64,000 bases of DNA from the NCBI GenBank assembly GCA_022559845.1, contig CM040123.1:294178642-294242641 (forward strand), written 5' to 3'. This document shows, piece by piece, positions 1 through 10,817 of the stretch. Under the pieces are notes generated by a model, which made no database searches, had not been told where the DNA came from, and saw only the letters and a list, made by a program, of their open reading frames with translations. Source of the DNA: Amorphophallus konjac (Eukaryota; Streptophyta; Magnoliopsida; Alismatales; Araceae). How positions within the stretch are numbered: position 1 is the first letter of the stretch; every line of letters begins with the position of its first letter. The position numbers and the translations under genes were made by a program.

Positions 1-430
1 TCAGTCTCGCGAACATTTCAGAGATGGTTTCTTCTGGCTTCATCATAAACAATTCATAATCCCGGACCAATAGATTTGCTTTGGTCTCCTTGACTTCAGA
101 AGTTCCTTCATAGATCAAGCGTAGTTTGTCCCACATTTCCTGTGCAGAGGAACACATAGATATGCGTGAGTATTCATTCGGATGGATAGCACACTGAATT
201 ATATTCATGTCCTTAAAGTTAGCTGAGCACTTATTGATATGGTCGTCATCCCAATCATCTTCATTGTCAGGCAACTTATAAGGACCTTTGTTGATAACAT
301 TCCACACTTCATAATCTTGTGCACGCAAGAAAACATACATTCTATTTTTCCAGTATGTGTAGTTTGTTCCATCAAAAAATGGAGGTCTGTGTACTGAATG
401 CCCTTCAGGCATCATCCCTCTGTTTGCCAT
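1..430 (-). CDS. Copia (Sirevirus) gag, N-terminal part, element G
   Basis: The frame is open from an ATG at 430 to the window edge, so the gene is cut by the window. The product is the N-terminal part of a Copia-type Gag (UBN2-like), the particle-forming structural protein. It aligns along its length with the gag of element C at 10818 (shared stretches PPFFDG, YWKNRMYVFLRAQ, EMW.KLR.YEGTSEVK, LFMMKP) and keeps glutamine where C has a stop. The start is chosen because the PBS lies 50 bases upstream and the same MANxG start is seen in C. G is therefore a second, diverged Sirevirus on the minus strand. Confidence 0.88.
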   Translation of the reverse strand, partial: MANRGMMPEGHSVHRPPFFDGTNYTYWKNRMYVFLRAQDYEVWNVINKGPYKLPDNEDDWDDDHINKCSANFKDMNIIQCAIHPNEYSRISMCSSAQEMWDKLRLIYEGTSEVKETKANLLVRDYELFMMKPEETISEMFARL

Positions 431-479
431 AGAAAGGGATCTGCTCTTCGACCGTGAGGTCGGGCAATACAGAGACCAA

Positions 480-492
480 TGCTCTGATACCA
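480..492 (-). other. Primer-binding site of element G
   Basis: On the minus strand this reads TGGTATCAGAGCA, the initiator-tRNA-Met-type PBS usual in plant Copia elements. It sits two bases inside the LTR end at 495 and upstream of the gag ATG at 430, which fixes the LTR boundary and the element's orientation. Confidence 0.9.
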
Positions 493-905
493 GTTGTTGG
501 GTCCCTAAAGGTGGCAATCAAGAGGGGAGGGGTGAATTGATTGGCCAATAAAATTTATTTACCTAAAGATGCACAATAGAAATCGACAATTATAGAATAG
601 AAATAATTCTAAAGCAAACAAGCACTCAATCTCACCGGAACAAGATCTCTCTCTCGTGAGAACTGAAAGAAGTCGTGAGTGAGGTATGGCACTACAAGAG
701 ATCACTCAGCTAAGTGAGTAGCCCACTCGATGCAAAGAACGATAAACCAAACCACAATGGAAGCACAAGATTTTTAGGTGATTCGGGTACACGAGTGTGT
801 CCCCTACATCTGCCCTCACACGGAGGATTAATGCTCCACTATGACGTGAGCCACACACATGCTGAATAGACAGCCAACATACACACGGCAGCCAATCTTG
901 GCCGC

Positions 906-924
906 CACACACACACACACACAC
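906..924. repeat. CA dinucleotide microsatellite in LTR G
   Basis: Nine to ten CA repeats. The corresponding position of the C LTR has a TG-rich tract (8788-8868 and 61415-61492), so the simple repeat is an inherited LTR feature. Confidence 0.85.
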
Positions 925-1354
925 TCTCGTCTCACAGATCACGAGCACACATACACACGAATGTGTTACAAGATAATTTAAGAGTACAACAGTGTTCCAA
1001 ATTCAGTAATGAATACTTGAGGGGATTAGAGTATAGAAGATTTGTAGAGATAGAACTCCCCCTTTGTCTTCTTCGAATGTCCTTTGATGCTTCTGCAGGA
1101 TGAAGAGCGAACTTGGATGAAGTGTGAAGCAAGGCAGCACGAATAAGGGTTGAAGCTTGATGTCCAATGCAGCTTTCAGTTGTATGTGATCTTGAACCTT
1201 GATTTAAGCTCCTTCCATTCGATTTTAGCTTCAGAGCACGGTGGAAGTGGAGCTTAGAGCTGCTGCTACGAACCTGCACTTGCTTAGGTTAGAACTTCCA
1301 AAACAACACTCTTTCTCCCTTGCCTCTCTTGTGTTTTTGATCCAAGAGAGAGGG

Positions 1355-1360
1355 TTATAT
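1355..1360 (-). promoter_or_regulatory. TATA motif of LTR G
   Basis: Minus strand GGATATAACC, in the same relation to the palindrome array (130-350 bases upstream) as the TATA box in LTR C. Confidence 0.5.
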
Positions 1361-1490
1361 CCCTCTAGGACGGTCAAGGGATGCTACTGGGACAAGATCC
1401 ATAAATCTCGGAAAGATTCCAGGCGGAAATAGGGAGAGATTTGACTTGGAAACCGCGGATGAAAGAAGTCCAAAATTGCAGCTCCGTATA

Positions 1491-1709
1491 GGTGTCGACA
1501 CCTTGGGCATAACTCAACCCAGAACACGAGCAAACCATCCTGGGTAGTGGGTGTCGACACCTGTTGTTCAGGTTGGCAGACAGAAGCGTCCAGACCCAGT
1601 TCTGGGTAGGTGTCGACACCTGGTGTCGACACCTCCAAAGCTGGTTGCTGGGGACATCTTATGGAACCAGATGTCTTATGGAACCAGATGTCGACACCAG
1701 GTGTCGACT
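1491..1709. promoter_or_regulatory. GGTGTCGACACC palindrome array in LTR G
   Basis: Perfect 12-base palindromes GGTGTCGACACC lie at 1491-1502, 1550-1561, 1609-1620 and 1622-1633, with near copies at 1688-1698 and 1700-1709. They fall upstream of the TATA motif in the element's own direction. Conserved palindromic motifs in Sirevirus regulatory regions are known; this variant shares only the GTCGAC centre with those of element C. Confidence 0.8.
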
Positions 1710-1790
1710 CTTGCTGTTCTAGAAGACCCAGTAACCCAGATAAACAGAGTGATATACCAGCTTCATCACAGTTAAGGAGCATGTTGAAAT

Positions 1791-2149
1791 GAGAGTTTGG
1801 GAAGCTATTCCAACCTGTAGAAATGCCAAATAGATGTAAGATGGATGCACATTATAGAGCTTACAAAAATTAACCATTCATTCCAACTCTCTTTAAAACG
1901 ATATTACCAAGGTAGGCCAATACAAAACAAATTCCATTTCCTATTTGAATGATAGATCCATAACAAAACACATATGAATGTCTCCAAGTCTGCCTGTAAT
2001 AAACCAACCTTCAACTCATGATCAAAAATATATTCATAAGAGTATGAATCCAGTTTGCACTAATCATGTTCACACATGGCATTCGTTAATCATCAAAACA
2101 TATAAATCCACACATCATACCCTTGGGGTCAAACATGCCATATCAAAAG
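1791..2149. other. Unassigned spacer
   Basis: AT-rich sequence between the G LTR and the CACTA transposase remnant. I see no coding similarity, no LTR end and no CACTA terminal repeat. It may be decayed CACTA sequence. Confidence 0.4.
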
Positions 2150-3758
2150 GGCTAACCAGTAAGGCAATTTCTAGAAGATACTTTTCTTCACCTAGTTGTG
2201 ATCCTATCCAAATCCACGAAGATGTCGTGTACTACTCGACAGTTGCACTATATCTGGTAGGTCTTGCACCTGTGCTGCCATTTGTTGACCAGACATGCGT
2301 TCCAAGTCTGCTTCATCCATTTCAACTATCTTCTTAATGAATGAGTCCTTTTACCTTCGAAAAGGATGGTCAATTGGTAGAAACCGTCGATGACAATCGA
2401 ACCAGCATGATTTCTTACCATATTTTAGGACAAATGATTTAGTATCAGCCATACAGTAAGGACATGCCAACCTCCCGATAGCATTCCATATGCTGGAAAG
2501 TCACTAATTATCCATATCAATGCAGCCTTCATTGTGAAATTTTATTTTCTATACGCATCATAAGTAACAACTCCATCATTCCATAATCTTTTCAACTCAT
2601 CAATCAGTGGCCTAAGATATATGTCCAAATTTTTTCCTAGATTTTTTAGACCTGGAATCACCAAAGTTAAGAAAAGGTTCTCTCGCTTCATGCACTAGCC
2701 TGGCGGAAGATTGTATGGCGACGAAACACTGGCCAACATGAGTAAGATGCCACTAAACCTCCAAAAGGGTTGAAGTCGTCTGTGCATAAACCCTGCCTAA
2801 CATTCCGTGGCTTGTGAGCAAAAGTAGTATAAGTACGATTGAAATGAGCCAAAGCTTCACCATCGGCGGGATGACTCATTATATCATCTGCACGATGTGC
2901 ACTTTCCGTAAGCCATATCATATGCCGTGCTATCTTTGACGACATATACATCCGCTGAAATACGGGCGTGAGAGGGAAGTATCGCAGTGACTTGTAAGGC
3001 ACATCCTTCTGCTTTGAATTGTCCCCTCTCTTAGGTTTAAATCTATCATGATGACAAACATCCCATAATCTTTTATATATATTATCTTCATAATATAGCA
3101 TACAGTGATTAGGGCATGCATCTATTTTTTGGTATCCAAACTCTAACTCATTGACCATTTTCTTTGCACGGTAAAAATTTTCAGGCAGCTTCTCATCTCG
3201 AGGCAGCATACTCTTGATAAGGAGGAGCATACGGTCAAAAGAACTCTCACTAAAGTGAAATTCAGATTTCAAATTCAACAACTGTGAGATAGCAGACAAC
3301 CGCATGTGATTTTCACAACCATCCCACAGCGGCTCATCAGCATCTCGAAGTAACTGATAAAATCTTTCAGCCGACTTGTTTGGTGGTTCTTCGTTGAACA
3401 CGTGTTCCCCTTGTACATTAAAGTTAGGGCCAGTAGCATCGATTACCATGTCTGCATAGGTACTTGTGCCTGCAACATTATCGGCCTTATACGACCATAA
3501 GTCCTCACCATGACACACCCAATTCATATAACCTTTCGTGAGCCCTTTCCTGTATAAATGAACTTGCACATACCATAGCGAAAGAAATCTCTTATTTTTA
3601 CAAAGTAAACAAGGACATCGAATATTATCACGCTGGTCCACTGCTGTTGGATGCCCCAATACAAACTGAATAAAACTATCAACTCCATCCTTAAACTCCT
3701 CTGACACCACTCTGTCAACTACTCTGCGATTCATCCATGAACGATCAATTCTAGCCAT
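2150..3758 (-). pseudogene. CACTA (En/Spm) TNP2-like transposase, degenerate
   Basis: Starts at ATG 3758. The first ~80 residues form the transposase-associated domain (DRSWMNRR, EFKDGVDSFIQF, IRCPCLLCKN with its Cys pairs, then HL and WVCHGE). The TNP2/Transposase_21 region follows (LPRDEKLPENFYRAKKM, CPNHCMLYY, ARHMIWLTE, DDIMSHPADGEAL, CTDDFNPFG). The frame ends at 2688, but TNP2 similarity continues in other frames to about 2150 (LTLVIPG, PLIDEL, DFPAYG, IDGFYQL), with a frameshift near 2720 and several stops. The family cuts and pastes CACTA elements in the nucleus; this copy cannot make a full protein. I did not find the CACTA termini. Confidence 0.88.
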
Positions 3759-5105
3759 ATTTACCTAACAAATTAAAAAAATCATATCAATATGTCTTAT
3801 AACTACTTCTAAGAAAATATTGACAACATCTCCCTAAATATTAACTATTTTTCATATTTGTACATCTTGTTTGGTCACATATACATCAATATCCACATCC
3901 ACTTTCACTTCCATATTCACACACCCACGTTGACATCGGCATCATCTTCTAGAAAAAATCATTATCATACTCCCATTCACATACACATTTTCTCACATAT
4001 CGGCATCCACACCTATCTACAAATTTAATTCACATCCAAACATACTAATCACATATATCATAACAAAAGTCTTGAATGGGTAAAACTGAAAAAAAGGGTC
4101 ATATCCACATTTACGCACACACATTTATATCCACATCCCTCTTCCCACCCTCCCAATAAAAATAGGGGCTTGGAATTTCATCTCCTTTTGTAAGAGTACA
4201 CCAGGTGATAAGGTGAAAAGGTTCGTCTTGGATATCAGGCATGAAGGTTAAAATTCTCAAAGGAGCAGTTGGTTTTCTTAAAATAGATATGGATAATAGA
4301 ATCTGCCAAAGTATCCACGAGAACATGATTGTCAGGTGGTGAAACCAAAACGGAAGGACCCATTTGCTGGCAACTGACAATGTAAAATCCTTACATCAGG
4401 ATATTCTGCACCAGCTGGTTTTAGTTTTGCTGGCAACTGAGCCCCTCCCCCTCCCTGTGTCTGTGTCTGTGAGTGTGAGAGTGAAAGAGGTGAAAACCTG
4501 CGGTGGGGGGTGTCCGCCGGAAAGAATTTGACTACCGTAGCTGCCAGAGCTCACCACCGCTGCTGCGCCCTAGCTGCCGGTGCCACCTCTGCTCGCCCCT
4601 CACCGGCGTCCCTGGGGAGCTCTGCCGCGCCCGCCCGCCCTCGCCACTCCGCCGCTCGTCGGTGAGAGATTGAGAGGGGGGTGCGATCGTGAGACAGGAA
4701 AGGGAGATCGAGAGGAGGAGGATGGGGGAAGGACTAAGGAGGAGAGGAGAGGGGACGCCTTTTCTAATTCTTGTCTCTTTTTATTTACCGCCATATTTTA
4801 ATTTGGCGCCATGTTTTCATTCATTCATTCGTTATGTTTTTTCATTCATTCATTTCTTCTAATAGTATAAAATCTCTCTCAATATAAAAATATCATTACA
4901 TCTAAAAAATATTATTTATTATTTAGAGATATGAAGATCTATAATTTTGAAAATTTTAACTTTTTTATGAAACGAAACACGGGACCCATGGATGGAAACC
5001 CTCCAGAACCCATGAATGTTAGAGCTAGTGGGAGAGAGCAGCGGCATCGACGATGGGGAGCTAGGGCTCCTCGCGGGGGCATGTTGGAGCTAGTGGGAGA
5101 GAGCA
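3759..5105. other. Unassigned region right of the CACTA transposase
   Basis: Probably 5' sequence of the CACTA remnant or other decayed repeats. 4440-4760 is GC-rich with short CTGTGT repeats, 4800-4925 is AT-rich, and 5020-5105 holds a short direct repeat (gctagtgggagagagc, twice). Open frames here (for example 4580-4801) look like simple composition. No recognisable domain. Confidence 0.4.
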
Positions 5106-5286
5106 TGTTGAAAAGCCTTGAAAGCCCCACGTCGGGGTGCGAAAAGGTATTTAGAGCCTATCGGTCACATGTTGACCATTTCCTTATTGTTCCGTGCCCC
5201 CTCAAACTCATGTGTTGTGATTTTACCGACACGTTTATAACGATTTTTCGGGAGCAAAGGCTCTTCCCGGGGAATGCCACGTGGAG
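5106..5286. repeat. Direct repeat F, left copy (LTR/TRIM-like)
   Basis: About 180 bases starting TGTTGAAAAGCCTTGAAAG and ending near CCACGTGGAGG, repeated at 7306-7486 with scattered differences. The start (TGTTG followed by a CCCACGT..GGGG block) resembles many small plant LTRs, so these may be the LTRs of a TRIM-like element. I could not define a CA end or a TSD. Confidence 0.6.
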
Positions 5287-5417
5287 GCACTCAAGATAAT
5301 AATAAAATATCATTCCAACTTTTATCGATTTTACTCATGATAGGGCGTGCGAGTCACGTGTGTGACAATGTGTTAAGGTTCCAAGACTGGGATGGTTTGG
5401 ACTAACCCAAGGTGCGA

Positions 5418-7134
5418 TGTAACGACCCGAGATCCGAGTATCGAAAAGGAACCGGTGAGACTCGAACCTTGGCCCGCTACCCACGAGCCCGAAGACTCGG
5501 AAGGGTTAAAGGATGGTGTGAGGGCACAAGAGAAGCTAAAATAACTACAGAGCTAGCACAATAATAAAAAAAATAATGTAGAAATTAAGATAAATAACCA
5601 CTAAATAGCTACAAGGTCCAAAGTATCTCATGTCCATTATAAGTACAGTCAACAGAAAGAACAGTACAAGTACACGGGGCATACCCCGGCTCTGGCAACT
5701 GGCGACTAACCCTGGCTACTGGAACCACGTTGAAACTCTGCCGCGCCTCTTGACGACCCCGTCTCACCTGAAAACACAAGGGTGGGCCTTGTTTCATAGG
5801 CTCAGTAGGGATCTCGTGGACCGCCACCTCGCACGAGAGAAACAAAACAGCAAAGTGCGAACAAGCACGAAAGGTAACGCTACCTAGCGGGAGTACGGCA
5901 GTGGCAGCAAGCAATAACAAATAAATGGAAAAGCTCTCTAAAACTAACTGTACCGAACAAACCAACCGTGAACCAACGGGAAAACAAGTCCGAGCCACAT
6001 AGGGGAAAACGGTCTATCGTCAGGCCGCTACCCAAACCAAACAGTCCTCATCGGACCGCAAGGCATAAAGAAACGGTCATGCCCAGATCGCAACCCTGCA
6101 CGTGACTCCCAACGGTCAAAAACACACACCCCAAGGGTGCTCTGAACAAACGGGGCAAACGGTCATGGGCTGTTTGCTACCCAATGGGTAGCGGTCAGTC
6201 GCGTGACTGCTTACCAGGCCTAGCAGTCCCCTGGGGGCCGCTAAGCCCAACCGACACACCAAAATGCCTAGCGGTCCCCTGCGGACCGCCAAAGGGGCCC
6301 TAGCAGTCACTGGAAGGACCGCAACCCCAGCCCGAGCACGAGAACGGTAGGAACGGCCCAAAAATTCATTCCACGCCCCGATCATCCACCGATGATGGGG
6401 AAACAAAAGGGAATCCCTTCCCAACACTCCTAGCATGATTCTACACCCATAGATCGATCAAAAACCCCGGGAATCAAGAGATCCGACACTCAAACCCCAA
6501 ACATGCGATTTTTCTTCCCGAAATGAAACAAGCCCTTGTCAACCTCCCCACGGCCTAGAAATGACGGGGAAAGTGGGAAAGGAGGTAAGGATCTGTCCCC
6601 CTACCTCAAGGAAGCTCGAAATCCACCGGATCGCCGCCGATCTTGAAATCTTGGCTGAACATAAACTCCACACCCCACGCCGCGAGAGTAACACCTCCAC
6701 GCTCACCTCGCCACCACCGTTGTCACCGCGCCGCCACCTTTGTCCGCAAACCACCACCGGAGGAGGAAAGGGTGCTGCGAGCTTGGACGGGGAAGAGGGC
6801 TTGCAACGGTCGGCCGGCTCACAGGGGACAAAAGAAGAAGAAATAAGAAGAAAAGACAAAGTTAAAAGAAAAGGGTTATATATAGAAAATCTAAAAAATA
6901 TGGAAAATATGGAAAATTAGGAAGAAAAATCATTTCCTCGATCCTTGGAACACGCTCGACACACTGGTACCATCCCGGAGTAGGAGAACGCAACGGTTCA
7001 CCCTGTACGGGGTTTCGAAGGCTCATTAGGGAAAAACACGCGTAAACCACAAAACACGCTCTAGGACCCCCGAAAGTAATCCGAAACCCACGAATCCTGA
7101 TCCAAAACATGTCAAAAAAACTCGGGACATTACA
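5418..7134 (-). mobile_element. Solo LTR H (Gypsy-like)
   Basis: Ends form a good inverted repeat: TGTAACGACCCGAG at the left and CTCGGGACATTACA at the right. This is typical of chromovirus (Tekay/Del-like) LTR ends. Read on the minus strand it begins TGTAATGTCCCGAG and ends GGTCGTTACA. No gag or pol sequence and no second LTR are present, so it is a solo LTR. Flanking 5-mers are TGCGA and TGCAC, only three of five matching, so the TSD is poor. No gene lies inside. Confidence 0.75.
6877..6884 (-). promoter_or_regulatory. TATA motif of solo LTR H
   Basis: TATATATA followed on the minus strand by ACCC, about 250 bases from the minus-strand start of the LTR. Its position supports the minus orientation. 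Confidence 0.4.
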
Positions 7135-7305
7135 TGCACTCCTTCTGATCACCAAGCAGGTGATGGTGGGCATCAGGTTGGGACTGGAGACCCGCCATGT
7201 CATAAAGGTCGATCACAGCGATAAGAGGGGAAAACGTTTAATTAATTGCCAAGCAATGGAGCTGCATGGCCGATAAGATGATTCCTATAAAAAGAAGAGA
7301 GTGCG

Positions 7306-7486
7306 TGTTGAAAAGCCTTGAAAGTCCCACGTTGGGGTGCGAAAAGGTATTCAGAGCCGTGTCAGTCACATGTTGACTATTTCCTTATTATTCTATGCCC
7401 CCTCAAACTCATGTGTTGTGATTTACCGACGCGTCTATAATGATTTTTCAAGAGCTAAGGCTCCTCGTGGGGAATGCCACGTGGAA
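7306..7486. repeat. Direct repeat F, right copy
   Basis: Second copy of the 180-base block at 5106-5286. It is preceded by cctataaaaag (7286-7296) and ends at the left edge of the C LTR at 7492, so C inserted next to or into it. Confidence 0.6.
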
Positions 7487-7930
7487 GATCTTGTTGAACT
7501 CCTACGTGAATGTTCTATTTGTTGGATTTTGATGATGACCAAACACTATATTAGACTAGAACTATTGTTGGATAAATAAATTTGATCAAACTCATTTTGA
7601 ACTGCTTTACTATGTAATTACCTTTTTCTTTTTAGATCATGATCTACTAATGATGTCGGAGGAGGTATTTTTGCAGGATCAAGATCATCTCTCTTTGAGT
7701 AAGTGCTTTGAGTTATGTTTGTCAAAGTTTCAATCTAACTCCAATTTTGTGTTTTTACAGTACTCAGGAATGAAGCTCACTTCCTAACTCATTCAAGGAT
7801 GCTTGGTGAGATCCAAAGAAAACCTTACCCTTTGATTAGTTGTTTTCCTTTATAGAAGCCATGGGTTGACCCCAAGGGTTGATCCCTATTTATAACCAAC
7901 ACATAGATTTGTTTAACATGTTTGATTACA

Positions 7931-8240
7931 TGGGGTGGACCCCAAGGGTCGACCCCTTGGTGGCTGATAGCTCTTTATTTTCTTTTTGTTGTGAAGTAGT
8001 TCATGGGTCGACCCCATGGGTCGACCCCTAGGTGCTCCCGAGCCATCGGGTGTTAGTTTTCAGCAATTTGGTGCATGGGTTGACCCCATGGATCGACCCT
8101 TTTTGGTACCCGAGCCCCTCAGGTTTCTCAGTTTTTACAGGGTGTGCGCAATGGGTCGACCCCTGGAAATTCCCATTCTAGGGCACCCTTGTCCCGTGTT
8201 GTAGTGTCTTCGAGGGTTGACCCAATGGGTCGACCCCTGG
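7931..8240. promoter_or_regulatory. GGGTCGACCC palindrome array in left LTR C
   Basis: Repeated GGGTCGACCC palindromes, often in head-to-tail pairs (for example 7946-7956, 8004-8015, 8018-8027), with mutated copies (GGGTTGACCC). They end about 120 bases upstream of the TATA box at 8363. The right LTR holds a cleaner version at 60555-60860. Confidence 0.85.
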
Positions 8241-8362
8241 AGTTTCGGACCGCCAGTCTGGTTCGAGATCCGTTTTGTGGCCGCCGTTTTTGATCCTGTT
8301 TTGCCCTAAAGTTGGGAGATCCGAGGCTCCCATCTTGTCACGTGTCCCCCCGTCCTTGGGAC

Positions 8363-8369
8363 TATAAAA
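8363..8369 (+). promoter_or_regulatory. TATA box of LTR C (left copy)
   Basis: TATAAAA in the context GGGACTATAAAACC, conserved at 60988-60994 in the right LTR. It marks the U3/R transition of the Sirevirus promoter; transcription would begin about 30 bases downstream. Confidence 0.65.
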
Positions 8370-8787
8370 CCAATGATTAGGGCGACCATATACGGTGAGG
8401 AAAGAGGCATATTCGAACTCATCCCTTTTTGTCTTGCAGGAGAAGAAAGTTCGTGGGGAGCCTTTCCATGTGCGAATAGAAGAAGTCTACTTCGAGAATA
8501 GGCCGATCCCCTTGCTGATTAGATGCATCCTGAGCAAGGATTGAAGCTTCTCCTCCTTATATGAACCTAGGCAACATGGATCTCGAGCTGCACATCATCA
8601 TCCGGGCTTCCTCTTGAAGATCTGTCTACATCCTGCATCACCGACCAAGAAATGAAGAACTTCAGTTGGGTCATCGTTTGAAAGGGGGATTTCTGGCGAC
8701 CTCAAGATCTTTATTGCATATATTCTGTTCATTCTATTTCAGTTATGAAGGATCATTGTATATCTGAATATTTTTCTTGAATGAAAT

Positions 8788-8868
8788 ACTGTGTGTGTGT
8801 GTGTGCGTTTGCCAGTCGCAGCGCACGTGTGTGTGTGTGGCTGTGTGCTTCACAGCGTGTGTGTGTGT
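8788..8868. repeat. TG-rich simple repeat in LTR C
   Basis: Three TG runs separated by short unique sequence, repeated with length change at 61415-61492. It produces spurious open frames on both strands. Confidence 0.8.
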
Positions 8869-9205
8869 GGGTTTTCACTATATAGTGGAAGCAATCCTCA
8901 CACTGTGAGGGGTGGATGTAGGGGACACTGTTGTGAACCCGAACCACTTAAAATCCTCTTGTTCATTGTGGTTTGCTTCTACGTTCTTTCACGAGTGGGC
9001 TTCTTGTCTAGCGGAGTGTTGTTCAAATCTCGTCTGTTCAGATTTCTCTATATTTCCGATGTTCATGTGTTTGCTTCATCAGGTGAGAAGAGTGTGCTTC
9101 ATTTATTGTCCTTCCAGTTAATCTTTTCAAAAAGTTCTTTGCTGAATTTTTTATTGCCAATCAATTCACCCCTCCCCTCTTGATTGCCATCTACCGGGGA
9201 CAACA

Positions 9206-10553
9206 ATCTCCGATCTTCTGCCAACCTCCTTGAGTCACGTGCACATCATTTGGGGCAGGTGCAGCCTTCCCGGCCGAACTTGCAGTCCCGGCCATGGCTC
9301 GGGATGGGATGGTACCGTTGCGTATTGATACCGAAAACTATAATATATATATATATATAATGGAATAAACTAATTCAAATCACGTGTTATCTCTTTTGGT
9401 TAAGTGTTTCGCCGTTTCAACGGATTTCTCTGGCTTCGAATCATAGCTTCAACATAAGGTTTCCATAATTTTTTATTTGTCACCCTTGCGAACCCATTTT
9501 ATACCTTTAACAGCTATTTGTCACCATGACTACTGATAGCCGTCGCCTTAGCATTTTCCCTGGTACACTGAAGTCATCATGCTAACTCATTTTTCACCCT
9601 TACCGCTCGATTTGTCGTCGATACCTTGAAAATTTTCACCATTGTTTCCACATTTGTCACCCTTATGCCGCTAATTGTGTTGTCTTGTTGCAACTGTTCA
9701 TCATGATTAGATAGATAGGTCGATGCACCTACCAAATGCATCGACGCATCTGAATAGTTTAATGTATTCATTCACACCTTTTTGCTTGTCCTCATGAATA
9801 TGCATGAGTCTGCATTCTTTGAGTACCTATTGCAATATCTCATGAAGCATATTTTATAAGAGTTTAAATGGTTAACTCTTAAGGAAGGACATTTTGGTAA
9901 TTTACCCTATTAAATTGGTAAATTTAAAGTGGACCCTGATTTCTCAACTCTCTCTTACTTCTAAGCTTTTATTATTGTCTGCTTTTTTCAACCTCGGCCA
10001 ATCTCTCTCTACCTCGGTGCATCATCGTCCTTCTCCGTAACTCCTTGAAAACCCTAAGTCTGAGCATCACCTTCATACGTCGGTGCACCATAGGTTTCCC
10101 TCCATATCTCCATCATCATGTTAAAGTCAAAAACTCACCTCTCCTTGTTTTACTATTACCCTATCTCTTACAGTGTCTCTCTCCAGCCTCTTGTCTACTT
10201 CAATGTCTTCGCCAACTACAAGAAGCAGAGGAAAGCCGATAGTCTGACAGAAATAGCCTGCGGTTGATGTATCAAGATGAAAGGAACCTTGGTCCAAGCG
10301 ATCTCATGATCGAGTTGCATCTGCCAGTGGATCTCATCAGTCGGAGTCAACAAAAGCGACAAAAAGGAAGGATCAAGAGTCAGATAGAGAGGCAACTCAG
10401 AAAAGAGTTAAGAAGAGTTTCATAAGGATAGAGCTCAGAGATGAAGGTGACGAACCAACTGAAACAATGAGAATTTTTTTTCCAAGGTACATTGATATAC
10501 ATGACCACCAACTGCTTGAAAATTTTTCTGAATTAATAGAGTTGATTGAATTT
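9206..10553 (+). repeat. Duplicated D flank (left copy)
   Basis: Almost identical to 61829-63190, the sequence right of the 3' LTR of C. It includes an AT microsatellite (9341-9359, longer at 61962-61996), a 5' UTR-like stretch with AAAACCCTAAG, and the first ~117 codons of the D env-like gene. Its presence on both sides of C shows that C plus its right flank was duplicated in tandem. Confidence 0.9.
10203..10553 (+). pseudogene. Env-like gene of D, truncated left copy
   Basis: N-terminal part of the env-like gene described at 62840, from ATG 10203 with the same in-frame stops (the first at codon 15). It stops where D sequence is replaced by junction filler at 10554. Not functional. Confidence 0.75.
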
Positions 10554-10573
10554 TCCTGAATTTTCCTGAATTA
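10554..10573. other. Templated filler at the duplication junction
   Basis: Twenty bases between D sequence and the truncated LTR. They contain two copies of the motif TTTTCCTGAATTA, which also occurs some 30 bases to the left (10523-10537, one base different there). The following AATCTCG is shared with the LTR. This is the pattern left by error-prone end joining with template switching. Confidence 0.75.
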
Positions 10574-10752
10574 ATCTCGTCTGTTCAGATTTCTCTATAT
10601 TTCCGCTGTTCGTGTGTTTGCTTCATCAGGTGAGAAGAGTGTGCTTCATTTATTGTCCTTCCAGTTAATCTTTTCAAAAAGTTCTTTGTTGAATTTTTTA
10701 TTTCCAATCAATTCACCCCTCCCCTCTTGATTGCCATCTATCGGGGACAACA
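10574..10752 (+). repeat. 5' LTR of Sirevirus C, last 179 bases only
   Basis: Matches the last 178 bases of the 60117-61828 LTR, ends in GACAACA and is followed directly by the PBS. The missing part, which includes the promoter and palindromes, was lost at the junction. Confidence 0.9.
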
Positions 10753-10754
10753 AT

Positions 10755-10767
10755 TGGTATCAAAGCA
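10755..10767 (+). other. Primer-binding site of element C
   Basis: TGGTATCAAAGCA, one base from the TGGTATCAGAGCA consensus seen in G and E. It lies two bases after the LTR end. Confidence 0.88.
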
Positions 10768-10817
10768 TGGTCTCTGATTTTTTACTGATCTCACGATCTA
10801 AGAGTAAGATCCAGTAA

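Larger units (their letters stand above)
495..1790 (-). repeat. 5' LTR of Sirevirus G (outer end uncertain)
   Basis: The inner boundary is set by TGTTGGG next to the PBS (LTR end CCCAACA on the minus strand). The inner 50 bases match the 3' end of the C LTR in reverse (the stretch around gaggggaggggtgaattga). It also shares with C a dinucleotide TG/CA tract (906-924), a TATA motif and an array of GTCGAC-centred palindromes. The outer end is not resolved: I find no CAACA end with a clear partner, and similarity fades near 1790, so the LTR may be truncated or diverged there. Confidence 0.7.
7492..9205 (+). repeat. Solo LTR of Sirevirus C (left copy)
   Basis: Nearly identical to the 3' LTR at 60117-61828 over its full length, with perfect TGTTG...CAACA ends. 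It is not followed by a PBS but by the D sequence that also follows the 3' LTR of C. ATCT is present on both sides (7488-7491 and 9206-9209), a four-base match where five are expected. Best explained as a solo LTR left by recombination between the two LTRs of a tandem copy of C. Several of its palindromes carry CG to TG changes relative to the right LTR. Confidence 0.9.

Noticed and set aside
690..700. CACTACAAGAG, resembling a CACTA terminal repeat
   Set aside because: It lies inside the G LTR, has no inverted partner near the other side of the TNP2 remnant and no matching 3-base TSD.
2688..3758. Transposase frame as an intact host gene
   Set aside because: TNP2 similarity continues beyond its stop in other frames, so it is a truncated transposase.
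7487..9210. GATCT/ATCTC as a clean 5-base TSD of the left C LTR
   Set aside because: Only ATCT is shared at the exact borders; reported as a four-base match instead.
9341..9359. AT repeat as part of a promoter
   Set aside because: Length varies between the two otherwise near-identical copies (longer at 61962-61996), as for a microsatellite.
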